Origin: an uncultured Lachnospiraceae bacterium
GTDB lineage: Bacteria; Bacillota; Clostridia; Lachnospirales; Lachnospiraceae
Direction of reading: 5' to 3'
NCBI GenBank assembly: GCA_910588565.1
Contig: CAJUPF010000007.1
Coordinates: forward strand, 7,695-71,694
DNA: 64,000 nucleotides
Both the position numbers and the translations under genes were made by a program. Shown here piece by piece: positions 27,406 through 36,206 of this stretch. The notes beneath the pieces were generated by a model. The model saw only the letters and a list, made by a program, of their open reading frames with translations, made no database searches and was not told where the DNA came from. The number at the start of each line of letters is the position of its first letter. The stretch's first letter is position 1.

Positions 27406-28176
27406 TTATATCGTCTTTTTGTTGAAAAAAAGAACGGATAGAAATCCGTTAAGTATTATCAGGAAAAACGTAATGCCTAAAGCAACAAGGCATTCATCAC
27501 TGTGAATCACTCCCATCAACAACTTATTGGAACTTAATAAAAAGGTGGGTACATACTCCCGAAATGCGGGCAGAAAACCCAAGAAATATGATACCGCAAA
27601 CGCCGCGCCCACAAAAAGAGTAACTCCCGATGATGATTTTAAAATAACTGACGCAAGCAAAACAACTGAAATCAGCCACACTCCTATTAAATAATATCCA
27701 AATGCAGCCAGCCATAAATGCAAGGCAATATCGTTATCCCAAAAATAAGCATTATAGCCGTAGGTTATTCCAAATGTTATCAGATATCCAGCCATCCAGA
27801 AAACAAACATTGTCAACAGTTTGGAAATCAGGATTTTCCAGCGTTTCATTCCTTTGGTAATAACATTGATAAGAGTCCCTTTCTGATATTCCGCCGTCAA
27901 AATACTGCTGAACATAACGATAAACACAATCAGCAAAATGGGTATATTTTTAAAAAACTGGGTCCATGAAGTCAAAGCATCCACTTGTATTTCAGTAATA
28001 TGCATCCCGTTTTCTGCAAGTTGTTCCGACATCATCACAAGCAGCCGAGGCAGCAGTTTGGCAGTGGCAGGATTCATAATTCCAAACAGACAGCATAAAG
28101 TCCCAAGCAGCATAACCTTACCGCTTCGTAATTGCTCTAAAAACTCTTTTTTTATAAAAGCAGAAAACTGTTTCAT
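27406..28176 (-). CDS. ABC-2 type transporter permease
   Basis: 256 residues. A cytoplasmic N-terminal segment is followed by about six membrane helices (ILLIVFIVMFSSILTAEYQKGTL is the conserved core of this permease type). It overlaps the end of the ATPase gene by 4 bp. With the genes at 28173-30399 it forms an XRE-PLDc_N-ATPase-permease operon, an arrangement common in Firmicutes and often linked to peptide antibiotic resistance. The substrate is not determinable here. Confidence 0.87.
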   Translation of the reverse strand: MKQFSAFIKKEFLEQLRSGKVMLLGTLCCLFGIMNPATAKLLPRLLVMMSEQLAENGMHITEIQVDALTSWTQFFKNIPILLIVFIVMFSSILTAEYQKGTLINVITKGMKRWKILISKLLTMFVFWMAGYLITFGITYGYNAYFWDNDIALHLWLAAFGYYLIGVWLISVVLLASVILKSSSGVTLFVGAAFAVSYFLGFLPAFREYVPTFLLSSNKLLMGVIHSDECLVALGITFFLIILNGFLSVLFFNKKTI

Positions 28177-29075
28177 TTTCCAATCACCTCCAAAAACAAG
28201 TCCTCAAGCGTTGGTTCTAATCTCTCCAAACGTACAACGGAGATTTGATTTTGTAACAAACACTCCATCATTTCCAATATATCACGTTCCGTCCTTTTAG
28301 GAAAAAGCAATTTTGTCCTGCCAATTTTTTTACCGCCTGCACAGAATTCCAAAAAGCTCTCCATATCCTGCTCCGTCAAAAATTCAAGTTCAATACTATC
28401 TCCATTTCTAATATTCTTAATTTCCTCCAATGTTCCGCTGAGTGGGATTCTCCCCTCGTGAAGAAATGCAATTCGGTCACAGATACGTTCCACATCGGAT
28501 AAAATATGCGTAGAGAATATAACCGTTGTATGTTCTTTTACAGAAGAAAGTATATCCAAAACCTCCTTCCTTCCCATCGGATCGAGCGCCGATGTCGGCT
28601 CATCACAAATCAATAATTTCGGGCTGTTTAGCAGCGCTTGAGCGATGCCAAGTCTTTGTTTCATCCCACGGGAAAATCCTTTGATTCGCTTATGTTCCGC
28701 GCCGAGTCCAACAAGTTTCAGCATCTCAATTGACTTTTCTCTTATTTCTCCTTTACACATTCCCGTAATCTGACCGCACATTGTCAAATATTCCAAAGGC
28801 GTCATAAAGTCATAAAATTCAGGAACATCAGCAAGATAGCCAATATGCTTATTGGTATTGTTTTGCCCAAAAGTAACTTTCCTACCATTCACAAAAATTT
28901 CGCCCTTATCGCTTTCCAGAAGACCAAGTACCATTTTCATCGTTGTCGTTTTTCCAGCGCCGTTTTGTCCGATAAATCCAAAAACAGAATGCTCAGGTAC
29001 AGAAAAACTCAAATCATTTAAGACATTCTTTGTCCCGAATGTTTTTGTCACATGGGAAATCTTTAAAATATCCAT
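28173..29075 (-). CDS. ABC transporter ATP-binding protein
   Basis: 300 residues. Walker A GQNGAGKT at 36-43, signature FSRGMKQRLGIAQA near 138, Walker B LLICDEPTSALDP and H-loop IFSTHILSDVE. After the nucleotide-binding domain comes the extended C-terminal region found in drug- and peptide-exporter ATPases. The start ATG at 29075 has GGGAAGGAGGACGCGTA before it and overlaps the stop codon of the small membrane protein gene. Confidence 0.92.
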   Translation of the reverse strand: MDILKISHVTKTFGTKNVLNDLSFSVPEHSVFGFIGQNGAGKTTTMKMVLGLLESDKGEIFVNGRKVTFGQNNTNKHIGYLADVPEFYDFMTPLEYLTMCGQITGMCKGEIREKSIEMLKLVGLGAEHKRIKGFSRGMKQRLGIAQALLNSPKLLICDEPTSALDPMGRKEVLDILSSVKEHTTVIFSTHILSDVERICDRIAFLHEGRIPLSGTLEEIKNIRNGDSIELEFLTEQDMESFLEFCAGGKKIGRTKLLFPKRTERDILEMMECLLQNQISVVRLERLEPTLEDLFLEVIGK

Positions 29076-29278
29076 TACGCGTCCTCCTTCCCTAAAATAA
29101 AATACAAAATCGGACCGATAAAGTTCATTCCGATAATGGCAACAATCAGCCATACTGTTCGATTCCCATGCTTATAATGATTATGAGTAAAAATATGCCG
29201 CAGCGTATATCCAAGAAGTACAAATTCCACAATGATAAGCGGAATCAAAAAAGGTAAAATTTCTGTAATCATATCCAT
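29075..29278 (-). CDS. Small PLDc_N-type membrane protein
   Basis: 67 residues with two transmembrane helices (ILPFLIPLIIVEFVLLGY and VWLIVAIIGMNFIGPILYFI). The pattern resembles the phospholipase D-nuclease N-terminal (PLDc_N) domain. These stand-alone proteins often sit before ABC exporter ATPases. Their role is unknown; a helper of the exporter is an inference. It overlaps its neighbours by 1 bp at both ends, so the operon is tightly coupled. Confidence 0.8.
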   Translation of the reverse strand: MDMITEILPFLIPLIIVEFVLLGYTLRHIFTHNHYKHGNRTVWLIVAIIGMNFIGPILYFILGKEDA

Positions 29279-30399
29279 CAGTTTAACTCCTTTAGCTTTC
29301 TTTTTATTTTTTCAAATTCAGGGTTTCCATTTAAGACAGTAAACGGCGGTACATCCAACGTCTTTTTTGCATCTTCCAAAACTATTGTTCTATTTCGCGG
29401 CGCATTGGTTCCGCTATCAAACTCACGATCAAACCAATCTTCAACCTTGTTGAAATAGGCATCTCCATGCAGCTGCAAATCTGTTGTTGAAAACAGATAG
29501 GACAGGCATACAACATACTTATCAATATGTTCCAGCGCTTTTTGTTTTTCTTCATGCGCTAAATAGCAGATCGATGCCTGATGTTCAAAAGCTGACAGAA
29601 TATTTGGATTGAGTTCGGAAACCTTATAAGCCTCTGCCACACACTCTATGCGGTCAATCGTCTCTTCACATACGGGTAAATCTTCGATGTGTATCATAAG
29701 ATAACACGCTGCGCACGCCATTAAATTCATTATCGTCTCATACATACTCATTTGGGAACATCCATCTGATTTTTCTTTATTGCCAAGCATTGCGTAAGCC
29801 TGTGCAAGAAAAATCATACTTTGATTACCAAATTTATTAGAAGCGGAAAACTCCTCCAATTCATATATAATTTCCTGTATACGTCCAATTTGGAAATAGA
29901 CAAGTGATTGAATCATAATAACATTTCCGTAAATTCTCATATTTTTACAATTTTCTTTGATATGCTGACAAAGTTTTTCAATACGCATACAAATATCTTT
30001 CTTTTTTTCTTCCGTCTCTGCCATGGTATAATGATTCAGCCATAAAATGCACATCTGTAACAGGAACGGGTAGCAAGTATAATAGCGTTTTACATACGCC
30101 TGTGTTTCATTCATCACTTCTTCAAAAGGACGTTCGGCAAAATCCTTTCCGAATCTTTGATAAAGGTCTTGAATCTGCTCTTTTGACAGCTGAGGTGTGT
30201 ATCCTATCAGCTCATCTATTGTCACATCAAAAAATGTGGCAAGCTGCGGCAAAATAGTTATATCTGGCATGCTTTGATTGTTCTCCCATTTTGAAACAGA
30301 CGCTTTTGTAACACCTATAAATTCTGCCAACTGTTCCTGGGTGATTTTTTTATCGTGTCTTAGCCGGGCGATATTATTTGCAATATTCAATATATTCAT
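29278..30399 (-). CDS. XRE-family transcriptional regulator with long helical C-terminus
   Basis: 373 residues. An N-terminal HTH_3 domain (NNIARLRHDKKITQEQLAEF, IGVTKASVSKWENNQSMPDI) covers residues 7-60. A 300-residue all-helical part, possibly TPR-like, follows. In related operons such proteins sense a peptide or cell state and control the adjacent exporter. It is the first gene of the operon, with GGAGGAGATTAGC before the ATG at 30399 and a clear promoter upstream. Confidence 0.87.
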   Translation of the reverse strand: MNILNIANNIARLRHDKKITQEQLAEFIGVTKASVSKWENNQSMPDITILPQLATFFDVTIDELIGYTPQLSKEQIQDLYQRFGKDFAERPFEEVMNETQAYVKRYYTCYPFLLQMCILWLNHYTMAETEEKKKDICMRIEKLCQHIKENCKNMRIYGNVIMIQSLVYFQIGRIQEIIYELEEFSASNKFGNQSMIFLAQAYAMLGNKEKSDGCSQMSMYETIMNLMACAACYLMIHIEDLPVCEETIDRIECVAEAYKVSELNPNILSAFEHQASICYLAHEEKQKALEHIDKYVVCLSYLFSTTDLQLHGDAYFNKVEDWFDREFDSGTNAPRNRTIVLEDAKKTLDVPPFTVLNGNPEFEKIKRKLKELN

Positions 30400-30422
30400 G
30401 CTAATCTCCTCCTCTCCCTTAC

Positions 30423-30451
30423 ATTTTAATCACAGCAGAATACAAAATCAA
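30423..30451 (-). promoter_or_regulatory. Promoter of the XRE-exporter operon
   Basis: TTGATT (30451-30446), a 17-bp spacer and TAAAAT (30428-30423) on the reverse strand, just before the XRE gene. Confidence 0.6.
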
Positions 30452-30578
30452 TGGAGCGATATAATACTTTCAGAAACAAAATCAACCATTAGGAAACTGA
30501 CGTTATTCCTTATCTGCTCCCATTAACCAATAGAGGGACAGCATACGTTACGAACCCATTTTTTCATCAAAAATATAC

Positions 30579-30607
30579 TTGTCCATTAAAAAATCTTCCG
30601 TTATAAT
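30579..30607 (+). promoter_or_regulatory. Forward promoter of the small-gene operon
   Basis: TTGTCC (30579-30584), a 17-bp spacer and TATAAT (30602-30607). It diverges from the XRE promoter and points at the small genes from 30700. Confidence 0.7.
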
Positions 30608-30699
30608 ATAGTTGTACATACATCGCAGCTCTCCGGTTGCCACACTCTGTATAGATTCCGGTTAACCAGTCTGAACATCAGGATTTACAGAGGTGATCG

Positions 30700-30915
30700 C
30701 TGTCTTTTCTATTCAAAGATGGCTTTTGGATATCCAAACATAACGTCCATAATTTCCATAAAAAACTATCCTACACGGATGAATCAGAAGTAAAATTCAA
30801 GATACTTTATGATGATATAAAAATTTATGTATTTACAGATTCTAATGAAGAAAAAAAGCAATTCGAGAGTCGGTACCAGTCGAATAATTTCTATGTTAAT
30901 AAGTGCATCTATTGA
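30700..30915 (+). pseudogene. Small unknown gene lacking a normal start codon
   Basis: A 71-codon frame (FKDGFWISKHNVHNFHKKLS ... SNNFYVNKCIY, stop at 30913) has good coding composition and lies behind a promoter. It contains no ATG, GTG or TTG. A ribosome site AGAGGTGAT precedes a CTG at 30700. The GTG at 30694 (GTGATCGCTGTCTTTTCTAT) would join this frame if one base were lost in the AAA at 30715-30717. Either a CTG start or a frameshifted pseudogene is possible. Function unknown. It is followed 17 bp later by another small gene. Confidence 0.45.
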
Positions 30916-30932
30916 TTGAAGGTGGTGTTAAA

Positions 30933-31217
30933 ATGAATTTTTCTGATATGATTGTAGGCGAGCATGGATTATTAGTAGAATTACGCTGCAATAATTCTTT
31001 CAATGAACAACTATATACCGCTATTAAACATTATCTTAATGAAAATCTGCCCAGATGGAACTCCAGCGGCTTTATCCCTGTCGCAGATGCAGCGCCTATT
31101 TTTCACTTGATTGATGAACTGTCTGGCGGGAGCAGATTTTGGAGTGAAGAAGTTCAACTGCGCGTAGAAGATGCCGTACTTGACATACAAGATATCATGA
31201 GCACATTAGAAGAATAA
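30933..31217 (+). CDS. Unknown 94-residue protein
   Basis: Starts at ATG 30933 behind GAAGGTGGTGTTAAA. The product is acidic and likely soluble (MNFSDMIVGEHGLLVELRCN, ADAAPIFHLIDELSGGSRFW, VEDAVLDIQDIMSTLEE). No family was recognised. It shares a transcript with the 30700 frame and precedes the DUF3795 gene by 36 bp. The compact pairing would fit an effector-immunity or toxin-antitoxin pair, but nothing in the sequence proves it. Confidence 0.65.
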   Translation: MNFSDMIVGEHGLLVELRCNNSFNEQLYTAIKHYLNENLPRWNSSGFIPVADAAPIFHLIDELSGGSRFWSEEVQLRVEDAVLDIQDIMSTLEE

Positions 31218-31253
31218 TCACGTTTTATTCCATTTTTTAGGAGGTGCCTAACT

Positions 31254-31586
31254 ATGAGAGATATGATTGCATACTGTGGCTTAGACTGTGCAAAATGCGA
31301 CGCATATCTTGCAACAATCAATGACGACCAGGCGCTACGGGAGAAAACCGCAAAGCTATGGGCTAAGTTAAATAACGCTCCCATTTTGCCTGAACATATC
31401 AACTGTGAAGGCTGTCGTGTCGACGGCATGAAAACAGTATACTGTGACAGTCTTTGCCAAATTCGCCAATGTGCATTGAAAAAAGGTGTAACGACATGCG
31501 GCGACTGCCCGGAACCAGAAAACTGTCAGACTGTTGGAATGATTATTGCAAACAATCCCGCTGCTTTAAAAAATCTGAAAGGATAG
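31254..31586 (+). CDS. DUF3795 cysteine-rich protein
   Basis: 110 residues with paired cysteines (CGLDCAKCDAY near residue 8, CEGCRVDG near 50, CDSLCQIRQCALKKG and CGDCPEPENC near 65-90). This is typical of DUF3795, a presumed metal-binding family of unknown role. GGAGGTGCCTAACT precedes the ATG at 31254. It is the last gene before a strong terminator. Confidence 0.85.
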   Translation: MRDMIAYCGLDCAKCDAYLATINDDQALREKTAKLWAKLNNAPILPEHINCEGCRVDGMKTVYCDSLCQIRQCALKKGVTTCGDCPEPENCQTVGMIIANNPAALKNLKG

Positions 31587-31658
31587 ACGACATTGTCAAT
31601 GAAGAAATCAGCAAATGAAACGATTTAGCGGAATACCAGAAAGCAGAGTAACAGAACA

Positions 31659-31706
31659 CGCCTTGAAGCCCTGTGTATTTACATGAGCCTCAAGGCGGTT
31701 TTTTTA
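31659..31706 (+). terminator. Terminator after the DUF3795 gene
   Basis: CGCCTTGA (31659-31666) pairs with TCAAGGCG (31690-31697), followed by GTTTTTTT. It abuts the stop codon of galT on the other strand. Confidence 0.85.
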
Positions 31707-33230
31707 CTGATTTACATGTTCCACAAACCGCAGGAATCCTTCTCTGCCCTCTTGTGTACATTTATAGACGCCGGCGTCTTCCAATACTTCTGAAAATACC
31801 AGTCCGATTTCTTTTTGGATGATTTCTTCGATATTTTCCTTTGTCACACTGTCATATTTTGGCAGGAATTCTTCTACCCAGTCTGCATGTTTTGCCAAAG
31901 CTTCGTCTGCCCCAAGATCTGCGCCGGAGATAATCGCTTCCTGTAATGCCGCCATTTCATCCTTCAGGCGTGCCGGAAGCACGGCAAGTCCCATAACTTC
32001 GATCAGGCCGATATTCTCTTTCTTGATATGATGCAGCTTCGCATGTGGATGATACACGCCCAGCGGATGCTCTTCTGTCGTAATATTATTACGCAGCACC
32101 AGATCCAGTTCAAACATATCTCCACGTTTTCTTGCAATCGGAGTAATCGTATTGTGAGGCTCTCCGTCCGTCTCGGCAAATACAAATGCCGCTTCGTCTG
32201 TATATCCTCTCCATGCAAGCAGAATCTTGTCAGCCAGCTCAATCAGGCGATCCTTATCGGCACAGTCCAGACGGATGACGGACATCGGCCACTTTACAAT
32301 TCCCGCTTTTACATCATCAAACCCTGCAAAGGAAATTTCTTTTTCAACAGGCGCTTTCGCCATGGCAAATTCATAATGGCCTCCCTGGAAATGATCATGG
32401 CTTAGAATCGATCCGCCTACAATCGGGAGATCCGCATTAGAACCCACAAAATAATGCGGGAACTGTGCAACAAAGTCCAGAAGTTTGCCAAACGTCGCGC
32501 GCTCGATCTTCATCGGCGTATGCTGGGAATTAAACACTATGCAGTGTTCATTATAGTATACATACGGGGAATACTGGAAAAACCAGTCGCTGTTATTAAT
32601 CGTAATCGGTATAATTCTGTGGTTCTGCCTTGCCGGATGGTTTACCCTGCCTGCATAGCCTTCGTTTTCCTTACACAACAGGCATTTCGGATAACCGCTC
32701 TGCTTGGCAAGTTTTGCCGCTGCAATGGCTTTCGGATCTTTTTCCGGCTTGGATAAATTAATCGTAATATCCAGTGTGCCGTATTCCGTATCTGCCGTCC
32801 ATTTCAAATCCTTTTTGATACGATATCTGCGGATATAGTCTGTATCACGGCTTAAGTTATAAAAATAATCCGTCGCTTCCTGCGGACTGTTTTCATATAA
32901 ACTGCGGAATGTTACAATCACTTCTCGGGGCCATGGCGTCAGAAGGCTCATAATCTTTGTATCAAACAGATCACGGTATACAACGCCGTTTTCTTCTGTT
33001 ATGCCATTCTCATAAGCATAATCCAGCATGTCCTTTAAGATTTCTTCTAACGACGCTTCTGCTTCTTCCCTTGACATACCGCCTTTATGCGCCGCCAAAA
33101 CGTCCTCTTCCATCTCATCTAAGCGAAACAGTTCTAACAGCCGGTTTATGGTAAACTGCTTATCCGCCTGTTCAATCAGTCCGGTTGCCAGACCATACTC
33201 TGTCAAATCTAAAATTCTCTCCAATATCAT
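31704..33230 (-). CDS. galT: UDP-glucose--hexose-1-phosphate uridylyltransferase, class II
   Basis: Leloir-pathway enzyme (galactose-1-P + UDP-glucose to UDP-galactose + glucose-1-P). 508 residues, matching the Firmicute class II GalT rather than the roughly 350-residue E. coli type. The active-site region is GGSILSHDHFQGGHYEFAM near 290, and LGVYHPHAKLHHIKKENIGL lies in the C-terminal third. The start ATG at 33230 follows AGAGGTGAGTAGT. It is the last gene of a row (aldo/keto reductase, kduI, kduD, galT); galK and galE are not in the window. Confidence 0.95.
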   Translation of the reverse strand: MILERILDLTEYGLATGLIEQADKQFTINRLLELFRLDEMEEDVLAAHKGGMSREEAEASLEEILKDMLDYAYENGITEENGVVYRDLFDTKIMSLLTPWPREVIVTFRSLYENSPQEATDYFYNLSRDTDYIRRYRIKKDLKWTADTEYGTLDITINLSKPEKDPKAIAAAKLAKQSGYPKCLLCKENEGYAGRVNHPARQNHRIIPITINNSDWFFQYSPYVYYNEHCIVFNSQHTPMKIERATFGKLLDFVAQFPHYFVGSNADLPIVGGSILSHDHFQGGHYEFAMAKAPVEKEISFAGFDDVKAGIVKWPMSVIRLDCADKDRLIELADKILLAWRGYTDEAAFVFAETDGEPHNTITPIARKRGDMFELDLVLRNNITTEEHPLGVYHPHAKLHHIKKENIGLIEVMGLAVLPARLKDEMAALQEAIISGADLGADEALAKHADWVEEFLPKYDSVTKENIEEIIQKEIGLVFSEVLEDAGVYKCTQEGREGFLRFVEHVNQ

Positions 33231-33278
33231 ACTACTCACCTCTCCTGTTTGTCCTTTCACAGCATTCCAAATACCGCC

Positions 33279-34079
33279 TTATGGCTGCTTTCCAATATAT
33301 GCTAAAATTCCGCCGTCTACATACAATATATGTCCGTTTACAAAATCAGACGCATCGGATGCAAGGAATACTGCAGGCCCCTGCAGATCTTCCGGTGTTC
33401 CCCAACGAGCCGCCGGAGTTTTGGCGATAATAAACTGATCAAACGGATGTCTGCTTCCATCCGCCTGTTTCTCACGAAGAGGCGCCGTCTGCGGCGTCGC
33501 AATGTAGCCCGGCCCGATACCGTTACACTGAATGTTGGCTTCGCCATACTCAGAACAGATATTTCTGGTCAGCATCTTAAGTCCGCCCTTTGCCGCGGCA
33601 TAAGCGGAAACGGTTTCACGTCCCAGCTCGGACATCATAGAACAGATATTGATAATCTTTCCATGGCCTTTTTGGATCATGCCCGGAATTACGGCTTTGG
33701 ATACGATAAACGGCGCGTTCAGATCCACGTCGATCACCTGGCGGAACTGCTCCGCCGTCATTTCCACCATCGGAATACGCTTGATAATGCCCGCGTTATT
33801 TACCAGGATATCAATTACGCCTACTTCCTCTTCCACTTTTTTTACAAGCTCCTGTACCTGTGCCTCATCCGTAACGTCGCAAACATATCCATGGGCTTTG
33901 ATTCCTTTTTCTTCGTAAGCTGCCAGGCCTTTGTCCACCAGTTCCTGCCTGATATCGTTAAATACAATTGTCGCGCCGCATTCTGCATAAGCGGATGCAA
34001 TCGCAAAACCAATTCCATAAGACGCGCCTGTTACCAGCGCGATTTTGCCTTCTAATGAAAACTTATCTAATAATGCCAT
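33279..34079 (-). CDS. SDR dehydrogenase: KduD / gluconate 5-dehydrogenase type
   Basis: 266 residues, short-chain dehydrogenase fold. TGASYGIG binds the nucleotide (residues 18-25), NNAG is in VNNAGIIKRIPM, the catalytic Tyr-Lys is YAAAKGG, and the end is YVDGGILAYIG. Related Clostridial proteins are named gluconate 5-dehydrogenase, but the position 24 bp after kduI favours 2-dehydro-3-deoxy-D-gluconate 5-dehydrogenase (KduD). That enzyme reduces the product of KduI in unsaturated uronate breakdown. The substrate is inferred from context. Confidence 0.85.
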   Translation of the reverse strand: MALLDKFSLEGKIALVTGASYGIGFAIASAYAECGATIVFNDIRQELVDKGLAAYEEKGIKAHGYVCDVTDEAQVQELVKKVEEEVGVIDILVNNAGIIKRIPMVEMTAEQFRQVIDVDLNAPFIVSKAVIPGMIQKGHGKIINICSMMSELGRETVSAYAAAKGGLKMLTRNICSEYGEANIQCNGIGPGYIATPQTAPLREKQADGSRHPFDQFIIAKTPAARWGTPEDLQGPAVFLASDASDFVNGHILYVDGGILAYIGKQP

Positions 34080-34103
34080 TTCCTTTCCCTCCTGATTTTC
34101 CTG

Positions 34104-34967
34104 TTATCGCAGCTCTTTTGTCTCTACGCCGTCCATATCGTCAAATGCCTGATTCTCCCCACACATGCCCCAGATAAAGGTATATGCCCTTGAACCGCTT
34201 CCGGCATGGATAGACCAGCTTGGAGAAATCACCGCTTCTTCGTTGCGCATCACAATATGCCTTGTCTCTGCCGGCTCTCCCATATAATGCATGACAAATG
34301 CATCCTCTGGCATATCGAAATAGAGATATACTTCCATTCTCCTGTCATGGGTATGGCAGGGCATCGTGTTCCAAACACTTCCCGGCTTTAATGCTGTCAT
34401 GCCCATCACAAGCTGGCAGCTTTCCACCTGGCCTGGAAGTATATATTTATTGATAACTCTGTGATTTGATTCTTCCAGACAGCCTAACTCTACTTTATTC
34501 TCATCCTTAATTATGACAACGCCTTCCGCCGCTTCCCCTTCCGGTTTGATCAAAACGGTGGGATATGTGGTGTGGGCTGGTACGCTGTTGATATAGAATC
34601 TGGCCGGATTCGCCGCGTCTTTGCTTTTAAACACGATATCCTTTGATCCGCGGCCGATATACATACCCTCTTTGTGCCCTACTTCGTATTCTGTGCCATC
34701 TACGCGGATCACTCCTGCCGGGCCGATATTAATTACCCCCATCTCCCGTCTCTGCAGAAAATATTCCGCCCGAAGCTCGTCTCCTGCCGTAAGCGTCAAC
34801 GGCTCCACAGGTACAGCCGCTCCGGTGATAATCCGGTCAATATGGCTGTATACCAGTTTTATTTCTCCCTCTGTAAAAAGATTCTGGATTAAAAATTCTT
34901 CCCGAAGCCGGTCAGTTGTATAGTGCTTCACATCTTTTGGCGAAGCCGCTGTTCTTAATTCCATCAT
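34104..34967 (-). CDS. kduI: 5-dehydro-4-deoxy-D-glucuronate isomerase
   Basis: 287 residues, KduI cupin family. It converts 5-dehydro-4-deoxy-glucuronate, formed from unsaturated uronates released by polysaccharide lyases, to 2,5-diketo-3-deoxygluconate. The metal-site region is NTMPCHTHDRRMEVYLYFDM (two His and Glu) with PSWSIHAGSGSRAYTFIWGM (third His). AGGAG lies 7 nt before the first of two tandem ATGs at 34967. The next gene is the KduD-type dehydrogenase. The lyase-like giant protein at 52651-63561 could supply its substrate, which is speculative. Confidence 0.93.
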   Translation of the reverse strand: MMELRTAASPKDVKHYTTDRLREEFLIQNLFTEGEIKLVYSHIDRIITGAAVPVEPLTLTAGDELRAEYFLQRREMGVINIGPAGVIRVDGTEYEVGHKEGMYIGRGSKDIVFKSKDAANPARFYINSVPAHTTYPTVLIKPEGEAAEGVVIIKDENKVELGCLEESNHRVINKYILPGQVESCQLVMGMTALKPGSVWNTMPCHTHDRRMEVYLYFDMPEDAFVMHYMGEPAETRHIVMRNEEAVISPSWSIHAGSGSRAYTFIWGMCGENQAFDDMDGVETKELR

Positions 34968-35052
34968 TTACCATCTCCTCTTCTTTGAAAATTCTATATA
35001 CATGCCCTTTTAGGCGGTGTATCATTTCTGTCGCAAGTACTGCGGCATCCTG

Positions 35053-36012
35053 TTACCCCTCACTCAGCCAGCGGATTTCCTCTTCTGTCAGTTCGATATC
35101 AAATGCCTGTAAATTAGAATTCATTCGTTTTGGAACAGATGAAGAACAGATCACCATAGGCGCAATGGGCTGCTGCAGCACCCAGGCAAGGGCAATCTGG
35201 GGCACGGAAGCGCGTTTTCTTGCCGCAAGGACTTCCGCCCGCCGTAAACGCTCAAAATTCTCCGGATAGCAGTAACCTTTTCTGCCAAATTCATCCAGCG
35301 TTTTTCTTGCTTTTTTTTCTTCACCGGAACGGAATTTTCCAGACAAAAATCCATGGCCAAGACACGCATAGGCAAATACTTCGATTCCCTTATCCAGATA
35401 CCAGTTCCGTTCTGTTTCATGCGCCTTACCGGAAATATCGACGCAGCCTCCGCCAAATGGATCCTCCTTCTGCTCTGCCAGACTAAGAGCCGGACTTGAA
35501 GCCTCAAATCCAAACATATCATGAGAATAGGCGTATTCATTGGCTTCATCAATACGCTGATAACTCCAGTTCGAGCCTCCAAAAATGCCGATTTTCCCCT
35601 TTTCCCGAAGTTCATTTAAAGTCTCCACCAAAGATCCCGCCGGAACTTTCGGATCATCCCGGTGCAGCAGGTAGATATCAATAAAATCTGTCTGCAGCAT
35701 CATCAGAGATTTCTCCACATCTTCGCGAATCGCCTGCGGAGTTACCCTGGGTTCATGGGAACCTTCCAGCGGATGTGCGCCTTTTGACAAAATCACAACC
35801 TTATCCCGAATGCCTTTTGCCGCGATCCAGCTGCCCAGAGACTTCTCGGCCATGCCATAGGCTCTGGCTGTATCAAAGGTGTTGATTCCTGCCGCATAAA
35901 CCGCATCTAATAATTTGTGCGCATTCTCTCCGCGTATCATTGCCGATATTGCCGTTCCAAATACGATACGGGATACCGGCTTTGAAACATCAGCTATCGT
36001 TTTATATTCCAT
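35053..36012 (-). CDS. Aldo/keto reductase
   Basis: 319 residues, TIM-barrel AKR. The tetrad is visible: Asp and Tyr in NTFDTARAYGMAEKSLG, Lys in VVILSKGAHP, His in YLLHRDDP. The NADP-binding end is SSSVPKRMNSNLQAFDIELT. The start ATG at 36012 has ACAGGAGGTTTTAC upstream. It lies 85 bp before kduI on the same strand and may act on a sugar or uronate intermediate of that pathway. The gap 36013-36206 holds no gene; a short GC-rich hairpin (GCTGCTG...CAGCAGC) is the only feature seen. Confidence 0.9.
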   Translation of the reverse strand: MEYKTIADVSKPVSRIVFGTAISAMIRGENAHKLLDAVYAAGINTFDTARAYGMAEKSLGSWIAAKGIRDKVVILSKGAHPLEGSHEPRVTPQAIREDVEKSLMMLQTDFIDIYLLHRDDPKVPAGSLVETLNELREKGKIGIFGGSNWSYQRIDEANEYAYSHDMFGFEASSPALSLAEQKEDPFGGGCVDISGKAHETERNWYLDKGIEVFAYACLGHGFLSGKFRSGEEKKARKTLDEFGRKGYCYPENFERLRRAEVLAARKRASVPQIALAWVLQQPIAPMVICSSSVPKRMNSNLQAFDIELTEEEIRWLSEG

Positions 36013-36206
36013 GTAAAACCTCCTGTACACAGCTGCTGCCAGCAGCCATCTGTCACCCCTTTCCCCTTACATGTAACTGCTGCGCCTAATCCTCTTTCGA
36101 CTGCATTACCCCATTTGCAAGTCCCTCCGTTAAGAGCTGCAAAACAGCACACATTTTTATTGTGACACCAAATTCTGGAAATTGCAATACTTTTGCAGAT
36201 CTTCCA

